From contig NZ_JABAIK010000009.1 in the NCBI RefSeq assembly GCF_012641465.1, positions 1-64,000 on the forward strand: a stretch of DNA of 64,000 nt, given 5' to 3'. The DNA is from Vibrio agarilyticus (lineage in GTDB: Bacteria > Pseudomonadota > Gammaproteobacteria > Enterobacterales > Vibrionaceae). Shown piece by piece: positions 18,203 through 28,745 of this stretch (the first letter of the stretch is position 1; every line of letters begins with the position of its first letter). The translations under genes were made by a program, and so were the position numbers. The notes under the pieces are model-generated. The model had not been told where the DNA came from. It did no database searches and saw only the letters and a list, made by a program, of their open reading frames with translations.

Positions 18203-19266
18203 TGAAGCGCAGTTCAATGGTGTTAGCACTGCTAAGTGTCTCTGTAATTGTTGGTTGTAAACCAAATGCACCTACCACAAACGAGGCGCCGCTATATGTT
18301 TCAACGTTCGATGTGGGCGAGCCGGTGAAAAATCAATTTCGCCAGTTTAAAGGCCAGGTGGTTCCTGCCGAACAAACTGAACTGGCGTTTCGTCGCGCAG
18401 GCGAGGTACTGCATGTTTTGGTCAAGACAGGCGATAACGTGAAAAAGGGCCAATTGCTGGCAAAGCTAGATGATGCGACCGCGCAACAAGCCTTTAACGA
18501 TACCCAAGCGCAGTTTGACTTAGCATTAAAGCAGTACCAACGCGGTGAAGAATTATTTAAGCGTGAGATGATTTCAAGCGCCGAGCGCGATCGTCTTTAT
18601 GCCAACCAAAAACTGGCCAAAGCTCAGTTTGAACTGGCAAAAAATCAGTTGGCATACACTCGCTTAGTCGCGCCTTTTGATGGTGCTGTCTCAGAGGTTT
18701 TTACTGAGCGTTTTGAGACGGTTGCCGTCGGCGAGCCGGTAGTGAATCTCTATAAAGACGAAAGCTTGTATGTTGAAATTGAGCTTTCAGACAACGTACT
18801 TACCATGATTAATCCCGAAAGCGCGCGAGCGCCATATCGTCCTATGGTCAGTTTCTCTGGTCACACTGAGCAGTATCAAATGCAATATCTTGAGCACAGT
18901 AGCGAACCCAGTGCACAAAGTGGCAGTTATTTAATGTGGCTTGCTATGCCGCAGATCCAGCCTCAGGTGTTACCGGGTACCAGTGCCAGTATTACCGTCG
19001 ATATGGTGGCGGCGGGGATCAGCGCAATTGAGGGCTATCAAGTGCCTATGAGTGTGTTACAAGCTGGCGATGAGCCCGGCCAATTTTATGTGTGGAAACT
19101 TGAAGATTCGCTGCCAAATCGCGTCGAAGTGGCGATTTCACAAATTAATGGTCATGGGGCGGTGGTGCATCGTGGTGTGAGCCAAGGTGATCAATTGATC
19201 CGCTCAAATTTACGTAAACTGCGTGCCGGCACTCCGGTCAAATTGGTGGAGAAAAATAACGGATGA
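18202..19266 (+). CDS. RND efflux periplasmic adaptor lipoprotein, second of two
   Basis: 354 residues from the ATG at 18202, which overlaps the upstream stop; GAGGAGGGG just before it is a strong ribosome binding site. The signal ends in a lipobox (VSVIVGC). Lipoyl halves (LAFRRAGEVLHVLVKTGDNVKKGQLLAKLDDA and YTRLVAPFDGAVSEVFTERFETV) flank the helical hairpin. It is only distantly similar to the first adaptor, so the two may form a mixed hexamer around the same pump. Its stop overlaps the pump start (ATGA), showing translational coupling. Confidence 0.92.
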   Translation: MKRSSMVLALLSVSVIVGCKPNAPTTNEAPLYVSTFDVGEPVKNQFRQFKGQVVPAEQTELAFRRAGEVLHVLVKTGDNVKKGQLLAKLDDATAQQAFNDTQAQFDLALKQYQRGEELFKREMISSAERDRLYANQKLAKAQFELAKNQLAYTRLVAPFDGAVSEVFTERFETVAVGEPVVNLYKDESLYVEIELSDNVLTMINPESARAPYRPMVSFSGHTEQYQMQYLEHSSEPSAQSGSYLMWLAMPQIQPQVLPGTSASITVDMVAAGISAIEGYQVPMSVLQAGDEPGQFYVWKLEDSLPNRVEVAISQINGHGAVVHRGVSQGDQLIRSNLRKLRAGTPVKLVEKNNG

Positions 19267-22200
19267 ATATTGCACAATACTCAATAAAAAACCGTGTAAT
19301 CAGCTGGTTATTTATCGTCATCTTGGCCATTGGTGGCGTGGTTTCCTTTTTAGACTTAGGCCGTTTAGAAGATCCTGCCTTTACCATTAAAGATGCGATG
19401 ATTATGGCCACTTATCCGGGAGCGACTCCGAAAGAGGTGGAAGAGGAGCTTACCTATCCGTTAGAGAAAGAGATTCGAAAATTGCCGTATGTCGATAAAA
19501 TTTCGTCGACATCGTCAAACGGCATGTCCCAAATTATGGTCAGCATGAAAATGGACTATGGTCCGGACGAGCTGCCCCAAATTTGGGATGAAATGCGGCG
19601 CAAAATTAACGACTTACGTCCGTCATTGCCACAAGGAGTCAATTCGCTGTCGATCATTGATGATTTCGGTGACGTTTACGGCATTATGCTTATGCTCTCT
19701 GGCGATGGGTACGACTATGTTGAGTTAAAACGCTATGCCAATATGCTCGCTCGCGATCTTGAATTACTTGATGGCGTTGGCAAGGTGACGATTGCCGGAC
19801 ATCAAACGGAAATGTTGTTTGTAGAAGTTTCGTTGGATCGCTTGAATTCACTTAACTTGGACATGAGCACGGTCGTTGGTTTGCTCAATCGTCAAAACAA
19901 TGTTGTGTCATCTGGTGAGGTCATGGTGAATGGTGAAAGTTTGGCGATTCGTCCCAGTGGCACCTTAACCTCAGTCGAGTCATTAGAAAACCTGATTATT
20001 CATGGCCGAGATACCGGCAACCTGATCCGCCTAAAAGATGTTGCGACGATTTCTCGAGGTTTACAAGAAAAGCCGAGCAATGTGATTACCTTTAACGGTA
20101 AACCGGCCATTAACCTTGCTATCTCCTTTGCTTCTGGTGTGAATGTGGTTGAGGTGGGTAAGAACATAGATGCCAAACTGGCGCAGCTTGAGTCGATAAA
20201 ACCGGCTGGCGTTACGCTTGATCATTTCTACAATCAAGCGGCAGAAGTGGACACCTCAGTGCGTGGGTTTGTGGTCAGTCTCGCAGAAGCCGTCGCGATT
20301 GTTATCGTGGTATTGCTCTTTGCTATGGGGCTGCGCAGTGGCCTTATCATTGGTGCCGTGCTGCTGCTAACCGTATTGGGTACGTTCATTTTGATGAAGT
20401 ACAACGATATTGAGCTGCATCGAATCTCTCTTGGCGCATTAATTATTGCGTTGGGCATGCTGGTGGATAACGCCATTGTGGTGGTAGAAGGTATTTTGGT
20501 TGGCTTAAAGAAAGGGCGTACCAAACGGCAAGCGGCCAGTGATATCGTTAAACAGACGCAATGGCCTTTACTTGGTGCCACGGTCATTGCCATCACCGCT
20601 TTCGCCCCGATTGGTTTATCAGAAGACGCGACAGGTGAGTTTATGGGCTCGCTGTTTTGGGTTCTGTGCTATTCACTGTTTTTAAGCTGGATCACGGCTA
20701 TTACGATCACGCCGTTTTTGGCTGATTTACTGTTAAAAGAGAGCAGTGCAGACGATGCTACCGATGACGATCCTTACAAAGGTTGGCTGTTTGTGCTGTT
20801 TGCTGGAACGCTCAAAATCGCACTGCGTTTTCGTTGGCTTACGGTAGCGGCTATGGTGGGGTTGTTGGTCTCAGCAGTGATGGCGTTTGGCATGGTAAAA
20901 CAGCAGTTTTTCCCACCGTCAAACACCCCGATGTTTTATGTTGATATGTGGATGCCAGAAGGCACTGACATTCGTGCAACGGTTGAACAAACCGAGGTAG
21001 TTGAAGCGTTTATTCGCAATAACGACCAAGTTGAATTTGTTTCAACATCAGTGGGCCAAGGCCTATTGCGTTTTGTTTTGACGTATCAGCCGGAAAAAAG
21101 TTACGAAGCCTACGCGCAACTGCAAGTTCGAACTGTGAGTCGAGAGGCGATGTTCGAAGTATTGGATGAGCTTACAAACGCTTTGCCACAGCAGTTTGAT
21201 GCGCCAACATTTCAATTCAAAATGATGGAATTTGGCCCTTCACCTGCGTCAAAGATTGAAGCAAGAATTACCGGCCCTGATCCGCAAGTGTTACGCAATA
21301 TTGCGTTGCAAGTTGAAGATGTGCTGCATACCGACCCTGGCGCGCGTAACATTCGTCATGATTGGCGCGAGCGAACCAAAGAGTTAGTGCCAATATTTAA
21401 CGAATCAAAAGCGCGCCGTCTTGGGATCTCAAAAGAAGATTTGTCAAATACGATGCAAATGGCCTTTGGTGGTAGCACGATGGGACTGCTGCGTGATGGC
21501 ACAGAGATTTTACCTATCGTGGGACGTTTGCCAGAAGCTGAGCGCATTGACTTTGAGAGTCTGCAAAATGTAAAAGTATGGAGCCCTTCATTGCAAACTT
21601 ACGTGCCGATGGAGCTGGTGATCGATGGGGTTGATTTAACCTGGAACGATCCTTTGATTCAGCGACGCGATCGTAAGCGGACTCTGACGGTTTTGGCCGA
21701 TCACGACATTCTTAGTCAAGATACCCCTGCGGCGCTTTTTGCACGTATTTCGCCTAAAGTGATGGCATTACCGCTACCTGATGGTTACGAGATTACGTGG
21801 GGTGGTGAGTATGAATCATCAAAAGAGGCACAAGAAGCGCTCTTTGGCTCTTTACCTATGGGGTATTTGTTGATGTTTGTTATCACCATGTTGCTGTTTA
21901 ATGCGTTTAAAAAGCCGTTAGTGATCTGGTTTACCGTGCCTTTATCGATTATCGGTGTTGCGTTTGGTTTATTGGCGACCAATATGCCTTTCAGTTTCAC
22001 CGCGTTCTTGGGTTTATTGAGTTTAAGCGGAATGATATTGAAAAACGGTATTGTGCTGCTTGATCAAATTAATCTTGAACTTGGTTCAGGTAAAGATCCT
22101 TATACTGCGATTATCGACAGTGCGGTCAGTCGAGTGCGCCCGGTGAGTATGGCCGCATTGACCACGATACTGGGTATGATCCCACTGATGTTTGATGCGT

Positions 22201-22376
22201 TCTTTGGTTCAATGGCGATTACCATAATGGCGGGACTGGGATTCGCCACCGTATTAACCTTGATCGTTGTGCCTGTGATGTTTGCGATTTTGTTTAAAAT
22301 CCACCCGCAGCCACAAACTCAAACAACACCCGTTCAATTCGCCGATGGGGTGTCAATTAATACCCGTACCACTTGA
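19263..22376 (+). CDS. RND-family efflux pump (inner-membrane permease)
   Basis: 1037 residues, normal for proton-driven RND pumps. It has an N-terminal membrane helix (WLFIVILAIGGVVSF), a first large periplasmic loop, six membrane helices including GMLVDNAIVVVEG with the conserved aspartate of the proton relay, a second periplasmic loop, and a final helix group (FLGLLSLSGMILKNGIVLLDQI). It exports drugs, bile salts or other small molecules; the substrate cannot be read from sequence. It is the last gene of the operon. Its final codons and stop (ACC CGT ACC ACT TGA) lie inside an ERIC-like element, so the natural C terminus has been replaced or extended by the repeat. Confidence 0.95.
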   Translation: MNIAQYSIKNRVISWLFIVILAIGGVVSFLDLGRLEDPAFTIKDAMIMATYPGATPKEVEEELTYPLEKEIRKLPYVDKISSTSSNGMSQIMVSMKMDYGPDELPQIWDEMRRKINDLRPSLPQGVNSLSIIDDFGDVYGIMLMLSGDGYDYVELKRYANMLARDLELLDGVGKVTIAGHQTEMLFVEVSLDRLNSLNLDMSTVVGLLNRQNNVVSSGEVMVNGESLAIRPSGTLTSVESLENLIIHGRDTGNLIRLKDVATISRGLQEKPSNVITFNGKPAINLAISFASGVNVVEVGKNIDAKLAQLESIKPAGVTLDHFYNQAAEVDTSVRGFVVSLAEAVAIVIVVLLFAMGLRSGLIIGAVLLLTVLGTFILMKYNDIELHRISLGALIIALGMLVDNAIVVVEGILVGLKKGRTKRQAASDIVKQTQWPLLGATVIAITAFAPIGLSEDATGEFMGSLFWVLCYSLFLSWITAITITPFLADLLLKESSADDATDDDPYKGWLFVLFAGTLKIALRFRWLTVAAMVGLLVSAVMAFGMVKQQFFPPSNTPMFYVDMWMPEGTDIRATVEQTEVVEAFIRNNDQVEFVSTSVGQGLLRFVLTYQPEKSYEAYAQLQVRTVSREAMFEVLDELTNALPQQFDAPTFQFKMMEFGPSPASKIEARITGPDPQVLRNIALQVEDVLHTDPGARNIRHDWRERTKELVPIFNESKARRLGISKEDLSNTMQMAFGGSTMGLLRDGTEILPIVGRLPEAERIDFESLQNVKVWSPSLQTYVPMELVIDGVDLTWNDPLIQRRDRKRTLTVLADHDILSQDTPAALFARISPKVMALPLPDGYEITWGGEYESSKEAQEALFGSLPMGYLLMFVITMLLFNAFKKPLVIWFTVPLSIIGVAFGLLATNMPFSFTAFLGLLSLSGMILKNGIVLLDQINLELGSGKDPYTAIIDSAVSRVRPVSMAALTTILGMIPLMFDAFFGSMAITIMAGLGFATVLTLIVVPVMFAILFKIHPQPQTQTTPVQFADGVSINTRTT

Positions 22377-22485
22377 AGCTGCAGGGTTGTTGGCTGGCTC
22401 TCACAAACCTCATCACATAGGTCGTCTATGCTCAGAGGCTTTGTTCGTTTGCCGCCTACCTGCAACTCCAAGTTGTGTGGGTATA
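22360..22485. repeat. ERIC-like element overlapping the pump gene stop
   Basis: About 126 bp from TACCCGTACCACTTGAAG to CCAAGTTGTGTGGGTATA. The internal CTCACAAACCTCATCACATA and CTCAGAGGCTTTGTTCGTT match the copies at 32122 and 41052. Length and ends agree with the enterobacterial ERIC consensus as I remember it. Confidence 0.85.
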
Positions 22486-22519
22486 GTCATCTTTCACAAT
22501 AAGTGATCGTCCTGCTAGC

Positions 22520-22547
22520 AGCCCTGCCTTTTTGGTGGGGCTTTTTT
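22520..22547 (+). terminator. Terminator of the RND operon
   Basis: The stem AGCCCTGCC / GGTGGGGCT (two G-T pairs) with a T-rich loop is followed by TTTTTT. Confidence 0.8.
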
Positions 22548-22772
22548 CTCATCGCAAAGTTCATATTTTGAAGCAATACCGCACTTCATCATTCTTACTT
22601 GCAAGGTGTTAAAAAAATGTTGCATTGTGATTCGGAAAACGCATCGCTTGCAAGGGAATTTTGGCGAATAACGATTTATGTTTTTTTTCGATGGTTAAAA
22701 AGTGTTCTTACCTCGATGTGGTAAAGGGGCTTATTTAACTCGATTCGTGAAACGACATAAAAGGAAAATATT
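22548..22772 (+). promoter_or_regulatory. Upstream region of the chitinase gene, with two CTTGCAAGG sites
   Basis: CTTGCAAGG occurs at 22598-22606 and 22647-22655, starts 49 bases apart. The eight-base core CTTGCAAG is a palindrome, so these may be binding sites for a chitin-responsive regulator; this is inference. AAAGGAAAATATT before the ATG provides the ribosome binding site. Confidence 0.4.
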
Positions 22773-25700
22773 ATGCGCCAACTTAAAAGGAAGGCCGCGA
22801 AACCCGTATTTGCACTTAGCATGATCAGTGCATCCTGCTTAATAGCAATGCCCAGTTTTGCTGCGGTTGACTGCTCAGCGCTAGACGATTGGGATTCCGA
22901 TACCGTATATACCGGTGGCGACCAAACTCAATTTCAAGGGGATGCTTTTAAAGCCCGTTACTGGACTCAAGGTAACAATCCAACAGACGCCGGCCAATGG
23001 GGAGCTTGGGAAGTACTTGGAAGTTGTAACGGCGAGACCAATCTAGCGCCGTCTGTCACATTGACATCACCTTTAGCCAGTGATGTTGTGATTGAAGGGG
23101 ATGATGTGGTTCTACGCGCTGACGCTGATGATAGTGATGGCGTTGTTGCCCAGGTTGAATTTTTGATTGATGGCGTTGTTGTTGCGACCGCATCACAATC
23201 ACCATTTTCCGCCGTCTGGGGGGCAACTGCCGGCCAGCATGACATTGCGGTTATTGCGATTGATGACCAAGGTGAACGCAGTTCTCTGGATTCCGTTACG
23301 CTAACGGTTACCGCTCAAAGCAATGGCAATACGCTACCAACGATTGCCCTAGCATTATCACAGACTCAAGTTGCTTTGGATGAGACGGTTACATTAACCG
23401 CTAATGCTGAAGACAGTGATGGCTCGATTGAAAGCGTCACATTTTTTGTTGATCAAGTTGAAATCGCTCGAGTGACCAGCGCACCTTTTACCTTTGACTA
23501 TACGGCGCAAGCGTCCGGCAGTTACACCATTTATGCGCAGGTGACCGACAACGACGGCGCTGTCGTCAATTCGAGCATGAAAAACCTTTCGGTGACTGCC
23601 GGCCCACAAATAGCGACGTGTCGTCCTGATGGATTGTATCAAACCCCAGGTGTTGACGTACCTTATTGCACCATTTACGACGAAGAAGGTCGCGAGAAAA
23701 TGGGCGCGGATCATCCTCGTCGTGTAATTGGTTACTTTACCAGTTGGCGCTCGGGTGATGATGCACAAGCGGCTTACTTGGTTAAAGATATTCCATGGCA
23801 GCAATTAACCCATATCAACTACGCGTTTGTTAGCATTGGCGATGATGGTGAAGTTAACATTGGTGATGTGAATGATCCGGATAATGTCGCGGTGAATAAA
23901 GAGTGGCCAGGCGTAGAGGTTGACCCTGCGCTCGGCTTTAAAGGGCATTTTGGCGCGCTCGCAACGTACAAAAAACAGCATGACGTCAAAACACTGATCT
24001 CCATTGGTGGTTGGGCTGAAACAGGTGGTCATTTTGGCAGCGATGGCGCGCGCGTAGCGGACGGTGGTTTTTATACTATGACCACAAACGCTGATGGCTC
24101 TATCAACCATGCGGGTATTGAAAAGTTCGCTGACTCTGCCGTTGCTATGATGCGTGAATATCAATTTGATGGTCTTGACATCGATTATGAGTATCCAACA
24201 TCAATGGCGGGCGCCGGCAACCCTGACGATAAAGCATTTATGGAGCCGCGACGTCAATATCTTTGGGCATCGTATCAGGAACTCATGAAAGTCTTGCGTG
24301 AGAAAGTGGATCAAGCGTCAGCGCAAGATGGGATTCATTATATGTTGACCATTGCTGCGCCATCATCAGGCTATCTATTGCGCGGTATGGAAGATTTTGA
24401 TGTGACTCAGTATCTCGACTACGTCAATATCATGTCTTATGACTTACATGGCGCGTGGAATGATCATGTCGGGCATAATGCAGCGCTGTTTGATACAGGA
24501 AAAGACTCTGAACTGGCGCAGTGGAATGTATATGGTACTGCCGCTTATGGTGGTATTGGTTATCTCAATACGGATTGGGCATATCACTATTTCCGTGGCT
24601 CGATGCCTGCAGGACGCATTAACATTGGTGTGCCTTATTACACGCGCGGCTGGCAAGGCGTGACTGGTGGTGAAAATGGTCTTTGGGGACGCGCAGCATT
24701 GCCTAACCAAAGTGATTGCGCGCCCGGCACAGGCGAGGGTGAGAAAAATAATTGCGGTTGGGGTGCCATTGGTATCGACAACATGTGGCACGATCTTGAT
24801 GCACTAGGCGCTGAAATGGGCGCAGGCTCTAACCCCATGTGGCACGTCAAGAACCTTGAGCAGGGTCATTATGGCAGTTACGCCAGTGCTTATGGACTGG
24901 ATCCCACCACGGATGCGGATGACCAACTCGTCGGAAGCTATCAACGTTTCTTTGATGAGGTTGCTGTCGCGCCATGGCTTTGGAATGCAGAAAAGAAAGT
25001 CTTCCTTTCGACAGAAGATAAAGCGTCGATTGACATAAAAGCAGACTACGTCATTGATAAAGAAATTGGCGGGATTATGTTCTGGGAACTGGCTGGTGAC
25101 TATAACTGCTACGAGTTGGATAGCCAAGGTAATCGCGGCGCGGTGGATCTTTCAGAGCAAGCGTGTGCAAGTGGTAACGGTGAGTACCATATGGGAAATA
25201 CCATGACTAAGGCGATTTATGACAAGTTCAAGTCAGCATCACCTTATGGTAACACCGTTGCGACAGGTGCTATGCCAGACACCACGGTGGATATTACCGT
25301 CTCAGTCGGTGATTACAAAGTAGGTGATCAGAACTACCCAATTAACCCTAAAGTTATCTTTACCAATAACACAGGGGTAGAGATTCCTGGTGGCACGGAG
25401 TTTGAGTTTGATATTCCTGTATCTGCGCCGGATAACGCCAAAGACCAATCCGGTGGTGGGCTATCTGTCATCGCGTCTGGACATACACGAGCAGACAATA
25501 TTGGCGGGCTTGATGGGCCAATGCATCGCGTCGGCTTCTCGTTACCTGGCTGGAAGTCATTGCCAAATGGTGGTCAATATGAGTTGGATATGGTGTATTA
25601 CTTGCCAATCTCAGGCCCGGCTAACTACACGGTGAAGATCAATGGCGTTGAATATGGCTTTGCGTTTGAGCATTCAGATAAAGCCGTTGCTGACTTGAAC

Positions 25701-25925
25701 CAAGCGGATAATGATAATTCTAATGGCGACAATGGTAATGGTGGAAACGGTAATACCGATGGTGGTTCCACTACAGTCACGCCTTGGGTTGCTGGGTCAA
25801 CTCCGGTAACGAATGGTGACACGGTGAGTTTTGAAGGCGAATGTTTTGTCGCGCAAAACAACCCAGGTCCATGGGAAAATCCAAGTCAAAGCAGCTGGTT
25901 TTGGCAAGCAGTGACTTGTCCATAA
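22773..25925 (+). CDS. Secreted multidomain chitinase, GH18
   Basis: 1050 residues. Order: signal peptide (to about residue 30, PSFA); an N-terminal CBM5/12 chitin-binding module (residues 33-90, [28 protein letters not shown]); two Ig-like domains (about 93-180 and 188-275); the GH18 catalytic barrel (about 315-800) with [10 protein letters not shown], catalytic acid Glu473; a ChiC-type C-terminal domain (about 835-970); an Asn/Gly linker; and a second CBM5/12 at the end ([20 protein letters not shown]). It hydrolyses chitin outside the cell, a main carbon source for vibrios. The domain order resembles V. cholerae ChiA chitinases. It stands alone, with terminators on both sides. Confidence 0.95.
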   Translation: MRQLKRKAAKPVFALSMISASCLIAMPSFAAVDCSALDDWDSDTVYTGGDQTQFQGDAFKARYWTQGNNPTDAGQWGAWEVLGSCNGETNLAPSVTLTSPLASDVVIEGDDVVLRADADDSDGVVAQVEFLIDGVVVATASQSPFSAVWGATAGQHDIAVIAIDDQGERSSLDSVTLTVTAQSNGNTLPTIALALSQTQVALDETVTLTANAEDSDGSIESVTFFVDQVEIARVTSAPFTFDYTAQASGSYTIYAQVTDNDGAVVNSSMKNLSVTAGPQIATCRPDGLYQTPGVDVPYCTIYDEEGREKMGADHPRRVIGYFTSWRSGDDAQAAYLVKDIPWQQLTHINYAFVSIGDDGEVNIGDVNDPDNVAVNKEWPGVEVDPALGFKGHFGALATYKKQHDVKTLISIGGWAETGGHFGSDGARVADGGFYTMTTNADGSINHAGIEKFADSAVAMMREYQFDGLDIDYEYPTSMAGAGNPDDKAFMEPRRQYLWASYQELMKVLREKVDQASAQDGIHYMLTIAAPSSGYLLRGMEDFDVTQYLDYVNIMSYDLHGAWNDHVGHNAALFDTGKDSELAQWNVYGTAAYGGIGYLNTDWAYHYFRGSMPAGRINIGVPYYTRGWQGVTGGENGLWGRAALPNQSDCAPGTGEGEKNNCGWGAIGIDNMWHDLDALGAEMGAGSNPMWHVKNLEQGHYGSYASAYGLDPTTDADDQLVGSYQRFFDEVAVAPWLWNAEKKVFLSTEDKASIDIKADYVIDKEIGGIMFWELAGDYNCYELDSQGNRGAVDLSEQACASGNGEYHMGNTMTKAIYDKFKSASPYGNTVATGAMPDTTVDITVSVGDYKVGDQNYPINPKVIFTNNTGVEIPGGTEFEFDIPVSAPDNAKDQSGGGLSVIASGHTRADNIGGLDGPMHRVGFSLPGWKSLPNGGQYELDMVYYLPISGPANYTVKINGVEYGFAFEHSDKAVADLNQADNDNSNGDNGNGGNGNTDGGSTTVTPWVAGSTPVTNGDTVSFEGECFVAQNNPGPWENPSQSSWFWQAVTCP

Positions 25926-25953
25926 AGCGCTAAACTGACCATAGTTTACTAAC

Positions 25954-25983
25954 AAAAATCCACCATAATTGGTGGATTTTTTT
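25954..25983. terminator. Bidirectional terminator between chitinase and fruA
   Basis: The stem AAAAATCCACC / GGTGGATTTTT with the loop ATAATT lies between the two convergent genes. Confidence 0.88.
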
Positions 25984-26006
25984 GGTTGTCGCTCTTTCCT
26001 TTACTA

Positions 26007-27749
26007 CTAAGCATTCGCCATTTGATCGCCTTCACTTCGCACCTTAACAACCGCATAGCAAATGGCAGTGAGCGCGGTTCCGGCGGCAATTGCGAGAAGA
26101 TAAGGTAATACAGGCGTAATAGCATTGGGGATCAACAACACAAATAGGCCGCCATGAGGCGCTAGCAGTTTGGCGCCAAACAGCATTGAGAGCGCGCCAG
26201 TTAGTGCGCCACCTGCCATGCAGCACGGGATCACTCGCAGAGGATCTTTAGCCGCAAATGGAATGGCGCCCTCAGAAATAAAGCAGAGCCCAAGCACAAA
26301 AGCGGCTTTGCCTGCTTCGCGTTCACTGGCTGCAAACTTACTGCGAGCAATCATAGTCGCGACGCCCATACCTAGAGCAGGTACCATGCCTGCCGCCATG
26401 ACAGCGGCCATAGGTCCGTACGTTTGTGAGGCAAGTAAGCCAACCCCAAAGGTGTATGCTGCTTTATTGACGGGCCCACCGAGATCAAAGCACATCATCG
26501 CGCCGAGTAATACCCCAAGTAATACGGCGTTGGCAGAGCCCATATCGTTGAGAAACTCAGTGAGGCTGTTCATGAGATTGGCAACGGGATCGCCAATCAC
26601 AAAAAGCATGACCAACCCAGTAAATAGGCTGGCGATAAAGGGGATGATCAAAATCGGTTTTAGCGCCTGCATCGACGGGGGTAGATGAAGCTTGTCAGCA
26701 ATCAGTTTGGCCGAATAGCCAGCAATAAAGCCTGCCGCAATCCCGCCTAAAAAGCCTGCGCCTATGGTGCTAGCAAGCATGCCACCAATGAGACCTGGTG
26801 CCAGACCGGGTCTATCGGCGATGGAAAACGCGATGTAACCAGATAATACGGGGATCATCAATGCAAACGCAGTGCCACCACCAATTTGCATTAGCGCAGC
26901 CGCTAGCGTGCCTTCTTCTTTAGACGCATCAATGCCAAACACGAAGGAGAGGGCGATAATAAGACCACCCGCCACGACGACGGGCAGCATATGCGATACC
27001 CCAGTCATCAAGTGTTTATAAACGCCTTTCTTCTCTTGGGGCGCGCTGGCCTCGCTTTGTCCACTGTGGTGATAAACCGCCGCTTGATCAAACGCATTGT
27101 CGATCTCCTGCGCGGTTTTTTTCAGCGCCGGGCCAGTTGTCGTGCGGTAAAGGCGCTTGCCGTCAAAGCGATCAAGTGGCACATCAATGTCTGCTGCGAT
27201 AATGACGATATCGGCTGCGGCGATCTCTTCGGCAGTGAGCTGATTTTGCGCGCCAACCGAACCACGAGTTTCGACTTTGATTTCAATACCGCGCTTTTTC
27301 GCTTCCCCCTCTAACGCTTCTGCAGCCATAAAAGTATGCGCCACGCCAGTAGGGCAGGCGGTAATGGCGACAATGCGCTGCGTCGCATGCGTCGTTTGGT
27401 GAGTCTCTGACGCGGCTTCGGGGTCAGGCGAGGTGAGTTCAAGCGTTTTAGCTTGTGTTGAACCCTGTTCAAGCCATGACTTGGGATCATCTAATAAGGA
27501 TTGAATCGAGCTTTGATAGACGCGTTTACCCGCAAATCGGCGCAGATTAACCGGAGCATCAGCGGCAATGAGGATCACGTCCGCTTGCTCGATCTGCTCT
27601 GAGCTGAGTGAAGGAGAGCCTGCGATAGCCGACTGACACTCAACGAAGGCGTGCCAGTTGAGGTTTTGCGCCGCCTTTTCAGCGATTCTCGCCGCAAGAG
27701 GCGCGGTTGCCACCCCACTCGGGCAAGCAGTAACAATCGCGATATTCAT
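26007..27749 (-). CDS. fruA: PTS fructose-specific enzyme IIBC
   Basis: It transports fructose across the inner membrane and phosphorylates it to fructose 1-phosphate. From the ATG at 27749 (580 residues; an upstream TTG is less likely) there are two IIB-like modules: a first, probably degenerate IIB' (IVTACPSGVATAPLAARIAE) and a second with the active cysteine motif IVAITACPTGVAHTFMAAEAL. The IIC membrane domain follows (about 240-575) with many hydrophobic helices and GGPVNKAAYTFGVG. It is the third gene of fruB-fruK-fruA; 28 bases separate it from fruK. Expected inducer is fructose 1-phosphate through a FruR/Cra-type regulator, which is not adjacent. Confidence 0.95.
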   Translation of the reverse strand: MNIAIVTACPSGVATAPLAARIAEKAAQNLNWHAFVECQSAIAGSPSLSSEQIEQADVILIAADAPVNLRRFAGKRVYQSSIQSLLDDPKSWLEQGSTQAKTLELTSPDPEAASETHQTTHATQRIVAITACPTGVAHTFMAAEALEGEAKKRGIEIKVETRGSVGAQNQLTAEEIAAADIVIIAADIDVPLDRFDGKRLYRTTTGPALKKTAQEIDNAFDQAAVYHHSGQSEASAPQEKKGVYKHLMTGVSHMLPVVVAGGLIIALSFVFGIDASKEEGTLAAALMQIGGGTAFALMIPVLSGYIAFSIADRPGLAPGLIGGMLASTIGAGFLGGIAAGFIAGYSAKLIADKLHLPPSMQALKPILIIPFIASLFTGLVMLFVIGDPVANLMNSLTEFLNDMGSANAVLLGVLLGAMMCFDLGGPVNKAAYTFGVGLLASQTYGPMAAVMAAGMVPALGMGVATMIARSKFAASEREAGKAAFVLGLCFISEGAIPFAAKDPLRVIPCCMAGGALTGALSMLFGAKLLAPHGGLFVLLIPNAITPVLPYLLAIAAGTALTAICYAVVKVRSEGDQMANA

Positions 27750-27777
27750 TATCAAGACCTCATGTCATTGTTAGGGT

Positions 27778-28725
27778 TTAGATTGGCTCGACTCGGCTAA
27801 TAGCAGTGTGAGCTTGAAGGCGTTCAAGCGTAGTGTGATCGGTAATGCCAACGCCAACTTGTGTTACCGCCATGGCTGAAAGCGCCGTCGCCAAACGCAA
27901 CGCCTCGTGTTTCTCCATGGCTTGCATGTCTGCCCAGCACATACCAGCAACAAAGGTATCTCCAGCGCCGACAGTGCTAACCACTTGCATGGTTGGCGGC
28001 TTGGCGCGCAGCCACTCGCCATCTTCTTGCATCCACATCACACCTTCAGCGCCCATTGAAACCACAATATTGGTGATCCCAAGCCCCAATAGCTCTAGTG
28101 CGGCCTCTTGGCACTCTTCGACGCTCGCTAAAGGTCGCCCAACAAATTCAGCCAGTTCATCTTCATTGGGTTTTATCAACCACGGTTTGGCTTCTAGTCC
28201 CTCTTTAAGGGCGGCTCGGCTACTATCAAACAGCACTTTTTTGCCAAGCTGTCCGAGCCGGTCTATCCATTGGGCGCACAATTCGGGTTCAACACCAGGC
28301 GGTAAGCTGCCAGCGATCACGAAATAATCGTGATCGCTGGCTAATTCAAACAAGCGAGTTTCAAACGCGGCGAGGGCTTCTGCGTTAACGTACATCCCAG
28401 GAAAATTGATGTCGTTAACACGGCCAGAAGCCTCGACCAATTTGACGTTGATTCGGGTTGCACCGACAACGCGAACAAAGGCATCGTTAACACCGAGTTG
28501 ATGAAAATAGTCGTTAAATAGCTCTGCGTTGTCTTGACCTAAAAAACCGGTCACTGTCACATCGGCGCCCAAATCACTCAGCACTTTTGCCACGTTGACC
28601 CCTTTGCCTGCTGGCATCAAAGCGCTACTTTCGACAAGACTGACAGCGCCGACATTCAGCCGCTCTAAGTTACCCGTTAAATCAAGTGCTGGATTTAATG
28701 TGACAGTAACCACTTTGTTGGTCAT
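27778..28725 (-). CDS. fruK: 1-phosphofructokinase
   Basis: 315 residues of the PfkB sugar kinase family. It converts fructose 1-phosphate to fructose 1,6-bisphosphate with ATP. The start VVTVTLNPALDLT, the PfkB signature PAGKGVNVAKVLSDLGADVTVTGFLG and the C-terminal ATP and catalytic motif VSTVGAGDTFVAGMCW (catalytic Asp in GAGD) are present. AAGGAG lies correctly before the ATG. It lies between fruB (20 bases upstream) and fruA, in one operon. Confidence 0.96.
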   Translation of the reverse strand: MTNKVVTVTLNPALDLTGNLERLNVGAVSLVESSALMPAGKGVNVAKVLSDLGADVTVTGFLGQDNAELFNDYFHQLGVNDAFVRVVGATRINVKLVEASGRVNDINFPGMYVNAEALAAFETRLFELASDHDYFVIAGSLPPGVEPELCAQWIDRLGQLGKKVLFDSSRAALKEGLEAKPWLIKPNEDELAEFVGRPLASVEECQEAALELLGLGITNIVVSMGAEGVMWMQEDGEWLRAKPPTMQVVSTVGAGDTFVAGMCWADMQAMEKHEALRLATALSAMAVTQVGVGITDHTTLERLQAHTAISRVEPI

Positions 28726-28745
28726 ATGTGTTAGCTCCTTAAAAA

